NCBI GenBank assembly: GCA_009691915.1 | Contig: SIAD01000010.1 | Location: 1 to 64,000, forward strand | Source: Phycisphaerales bacterium | Lineage (GTDB): Bacteria > Planctomycetota > Phycisphaerae > Phycisphaerales > SM1A02 | Length of the DNA stretch: 64,000 nt | Direction: 5' to 3' | In this document: one piece after another, positions 62,210 through 64,000 of the stretch | Layout: every line of letters begins with the position of its first letter | Position numbering within the stretch: the first letter of the stretch is position 1 | Translations under genes and position numbers: made by a program | The notes under the pieces: generated by a model | What the model was told of the DNA's origin: nothing | The model's database searches: none | What the model saw: only the letters and a program-made list of their open reading frames with translations

Positions 62210-62651
62210 GTGGGTAGAGTGTACGAAAGTGAGTCCCCACCGACGAGCCGACGGGCGATGGCGCGTTGCCGTCATCCTCGAGCACATCCTTCCGAGCGGC
62301 GATCGCCACTTCGACTGGCTGTTCGATGAGGGGGATCCGCCGCTTGATCCCGCCGCGAGGCGGCTGCGCGCGTTCCGCTGCGACTGTCCGGCCGCGGGGC
62401 TCGAGGTCGGCGACACTCGGGCCATCGAGTCGATGGGCCGTCATCGCGGGAAGTACCTGTCCATCGACACACCGACCGTGCTCGCCGAGGATCGCGGCAC
62501 GGTGTCGACGGTGTTCCGTGGACTGTGGCGCAATGTCGAATCACATCGCCCGGAGTCGGTCCAGCGGATCGAACTCCGCGTCGACGGCACCGCGGATCAC
62601 CTCGCGTTTGAGATCACCAGCAACTCGACGATTCGTAGAGTGCCCGGCTAG
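62208..62651 (+). CDS. Conserved-looking small protein of unknown function
   Basis: Not recognised. From the ATG at 62208 the product has 147 residues, mixed charged and without membrane segments: RWRVAVILEHILPSGDRHFDWLFDEG, DPAARRLRAFRCDCPAAG, RGKYLSIDTPTV and a basic-acidic end. Longer starts overlap the TPR lipoprotein gene; a GTG at 62229 is an alternative. GC-rich codon use resembles its neighbours, so it is likely real. Its stop shares CTAG with the hisS stop. Confidence 0.55.
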   Translation: MWVECTKVSPHRRADGRWRVAVILEHILPSGDRHFDWLFDEGDPPLDPAARRLRAFRCDCPAAGLEVGDTRAIESMGRHRGKYLSIDTPTVLAEDRGTVSTVFRGLWRNVESHRPESVQRIELRVDGTADHLAFEITSNSTIRRVPG

Positions 62652-63979
62652 CTGGCCACCCGAACGGCGTCGGCGACCTCAGCAAGCGGAACAAGCCGCT
62701 GCGATCCGGCGTCGAGGTCCTTGACCGCCACCATGGCGCTCTCAAGTTCGGTGCCAATGATCACCGCGAATCGCGCTCGGCACTTCCCAGCCTCACTCAA
62801 CAGCTTGCCGACATTGTGAGTGGCCTTGTAACTGTGGCGGACATGGAGTCCCAGCCGACGAAGGTCAAAGGCAAGCCTTGCCACCAGCGCATCGGCCTTC
62901 TCCGGCCCTGCGGAGATCAGGAATGCGTCAGTCCGTGGCAGGAGCGACCTCTCGGATTCCGTGGGGAGCTTCCCGCGGTCCTTGAGCACGAGCCCCAGCA
63001 CGACATCGCCCATCCCGAATCCGACCGCAGGCAGCGACGGCCCGCCAAAGAGTTCGACGAGCCGGTCGTATCTCCCGCCGCCGGCAATCGCCCGCTCCGC
63101 TCCTGACGCTTCGTGGATCTCAAACACCGTCCCCGTGTAGTAGGCGAGGCCGCGCACAATGCCGAGGTCGATCTCGCACCACGCGCCGAGCCCCGCCTCG
63201 CGCAGGCGTCGCGCGATGTCCGCCAGCGGTTCTGCATCGGTCTCGTCGCACCCCAGTGCCTTCGCGATTTCCGACGCATCACTGTCGATGGGCAGTGTCG
63301 TCTTCGCAAGCGCGGCGAATCGGTCGATCGCCTCCGCCGGCAACCCTATCGCGCGCGCACGGGTGTCGAACTCCTTGGGATCCATCTTGTCGCGACGGTC
63401 AAGGAGTGTGAACGCCTCCGCCAAACTCTCGGCCGCGGCCCCGAGAGCGCGAAGTCCTGCGCCGACCGCACCGCGGTGGCTCAGTCGGACCCGCACATCG
63501 CTGGGGCCAAGCCCCAGCCGCTCCAAGGCCAGAATTGCGGTTGAAAGCACATCGACATCGGCCTGCGCTCCCAACAGCCCCACCATGTCGACATTCCACT
63601 GAATGAACTCGCGCAATCGCCCGCGCTGCGGCCGCTCGGCGCGGAAGTGCGATGGAATGGCGAACCACTTGACCGGCATCGAGAGACCACCGGCCCGCGC
63701 CGCCACCATTCGTGCCAGCGTCGGCGTGAACTCGGGGCGAAGCGCGTAATCGTCTTCGCCTCCCGCGCGTCGAAACGAGAAGAGTTCGTTCACGATCCCG
63801 TCACCGCTCTTTACTGTGTAGAGCGAGAGGTGCTCGAATGTGGGTCCATCAATCTCGTCGAACCCGTGCACGATCGACGCGTGCCGCCACGCCGACTCGA
63901 TGTGCCTCCGAACGGCCATCTCTTCGGGGTAGAAGTCCCGCGTCCCTTTCGGAGCCTGATGCGTCGCGGCCGATGCCAT
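62648..63979 (-). CDS. hisS: Histidyl-tRNA synthetase
   Basis: Class II aminoacyl-tRNA synthetase, 443 residues. KGTRDFYPEEMAVRRHIES starts it, with motif 1 then DDYALRPEFTPTLARMVAAR (motif 2 beginning), RAERPQRGRLREFIQWNVDMVG, the histidine-specific GLAYYTGTVFEIHE and GGGRYDRLVELFGG, motif 3 GFGMGDVVLGL, and the C-terminal anticodon-binding domain (DAFLISAGPEKADALVARL). Unlike some relatives it keeps all histidine loops. Convergent with the small protein gene. The ATG at 63979 is 21 bases from the window end, so upstream signals are cut. Confidence 0.96.
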   Translation of the reverse strand: MASAATHQAPKGTRDFYPEEMAVRRHIESAWRHASIVHGFDEIDGPTFEHLSLYTVKSGDGIVNELFSFRRAGGEDDYALRPEFTPTLARMVAARAGGLSMPVKWFAIPSHFRAERPQRGRLREFIQWNVDMVGLLGAQADVDVLSTAILALERLGLGPSDVRVRLSHRGAVGAGLRALGAAAESLAEAFTLLDRRDKMDPKEFDTRARAIGLPAEAIDRFAALAKTTLPIDSDASEIAKALGCDETDAEPLADIARRLREAGLGAWCEIDLGIVRGLAYYTGTVFEIHEASGAERAIAGGGRYDRLVELFGGPSLPAVGFGMGDVVLGLVLKDRGKLPTESERSLLPRTDAFLISAGPEKADALVARLAFDLRRLGLHVRHSYKATHNVGKLLSEAGKCRARFAVIIGTELESAMVAVKDLDAGSQRLVPLAEVADAVRVAS

Positions 63980-64000
63980 GGGGCAAGTGTAGGAACTTGC

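Overview
The window is GC-rich, densely packed bacterial chromosome. It reads as a planctomycete, most likely of the class Phycisphaerae. The pointers are a secreted metallopeptidase ending in the two-EF-hand, dockerin-like tail with SAWG/SAWSG motifs typical of that class, a DUF1559-like type IV prepilin with an AFTVVELL signal, a signal-peptide fragment opening in VPSQYAT as planctomycete beta-helix proteins do, many GTG starts, and scattered rather than clustered nuo, atp and dnaK genes. This placement is inference from gene style; there is no rRNA in the window. I see no phage, IS element, CRISPR array or other sign of recent transfer. Almost everything is core or lineage-specific housekeeping.

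Layout. 1-9.6 kb: a clipped secreted protein, trmB, a minus-strand run rpsU-rsfS-hydrolase, a NYN nuclease-like gene and pdxH, then a minus-strand run of a membrane-anchored small protein, a class IV aminotransferase and dnaE. 9.6-16.4 kb: an ABC-F ATPase, an ECF sigma/anti-sigma pair with an unusual hairpin-bearing gap, a prepilin, an EEP-family membrane protein and an IMPase-family phosphatase. 16.4-28.3 kb: dnaK behind a textbook sigma-54 promoter sequence, ptsI, an RNase E/G gene with a hairpin-rich leader, dxr, an enlarged rseP-type protease, an SDR and smpB. 28.5-38.7 kb: the large secreted metallopeptidase, tRNA-Leu(GAG) with a strong terminator, queE, a DUF429/FmdB pair, an RsuA/RluB-type pseudouridine synthase, and a five-gene plus-strand run (GxDxY-repeat exported protein, YihY-type membrane protein, STAS protein, small lipoprotein, solitary nuoB).

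38.6-49.3 kb: an aminotransferase, pfkA, then a translationally coupled run (HAD phosphatase, family 9 glycosyltransferase, plsY, purB), an isochorismatase-like hydrolase, a histone H1-like small protein, fabZ-like and manA genes and a solitary atpD. 49.3-64 kb: a BamE-like lipoprotein, an M3-like peptidase, iscS-iscU-iscA, panC, a double thioredoxin-fold secreted protein, a polyprenyl synthase, a methyltransferase, ahcY, a three-fold YHS/TRASH-like Cys protein, an ArsR-methyltransferase fusion, a TPR lipoprotein, a small unknown and hisS.

The most interesting leads are the sigma-54-type promoter on dnaK-ptsI, the row of hairpins ahead of the RNase E/G gene, the GxDxY repeat protein and its operon, the ahcY neighbourhood (ArsR-methyltransferase fusion and three-fold Cys protein), and the low-complexity insertion inside the A-type Fe-S carrier.
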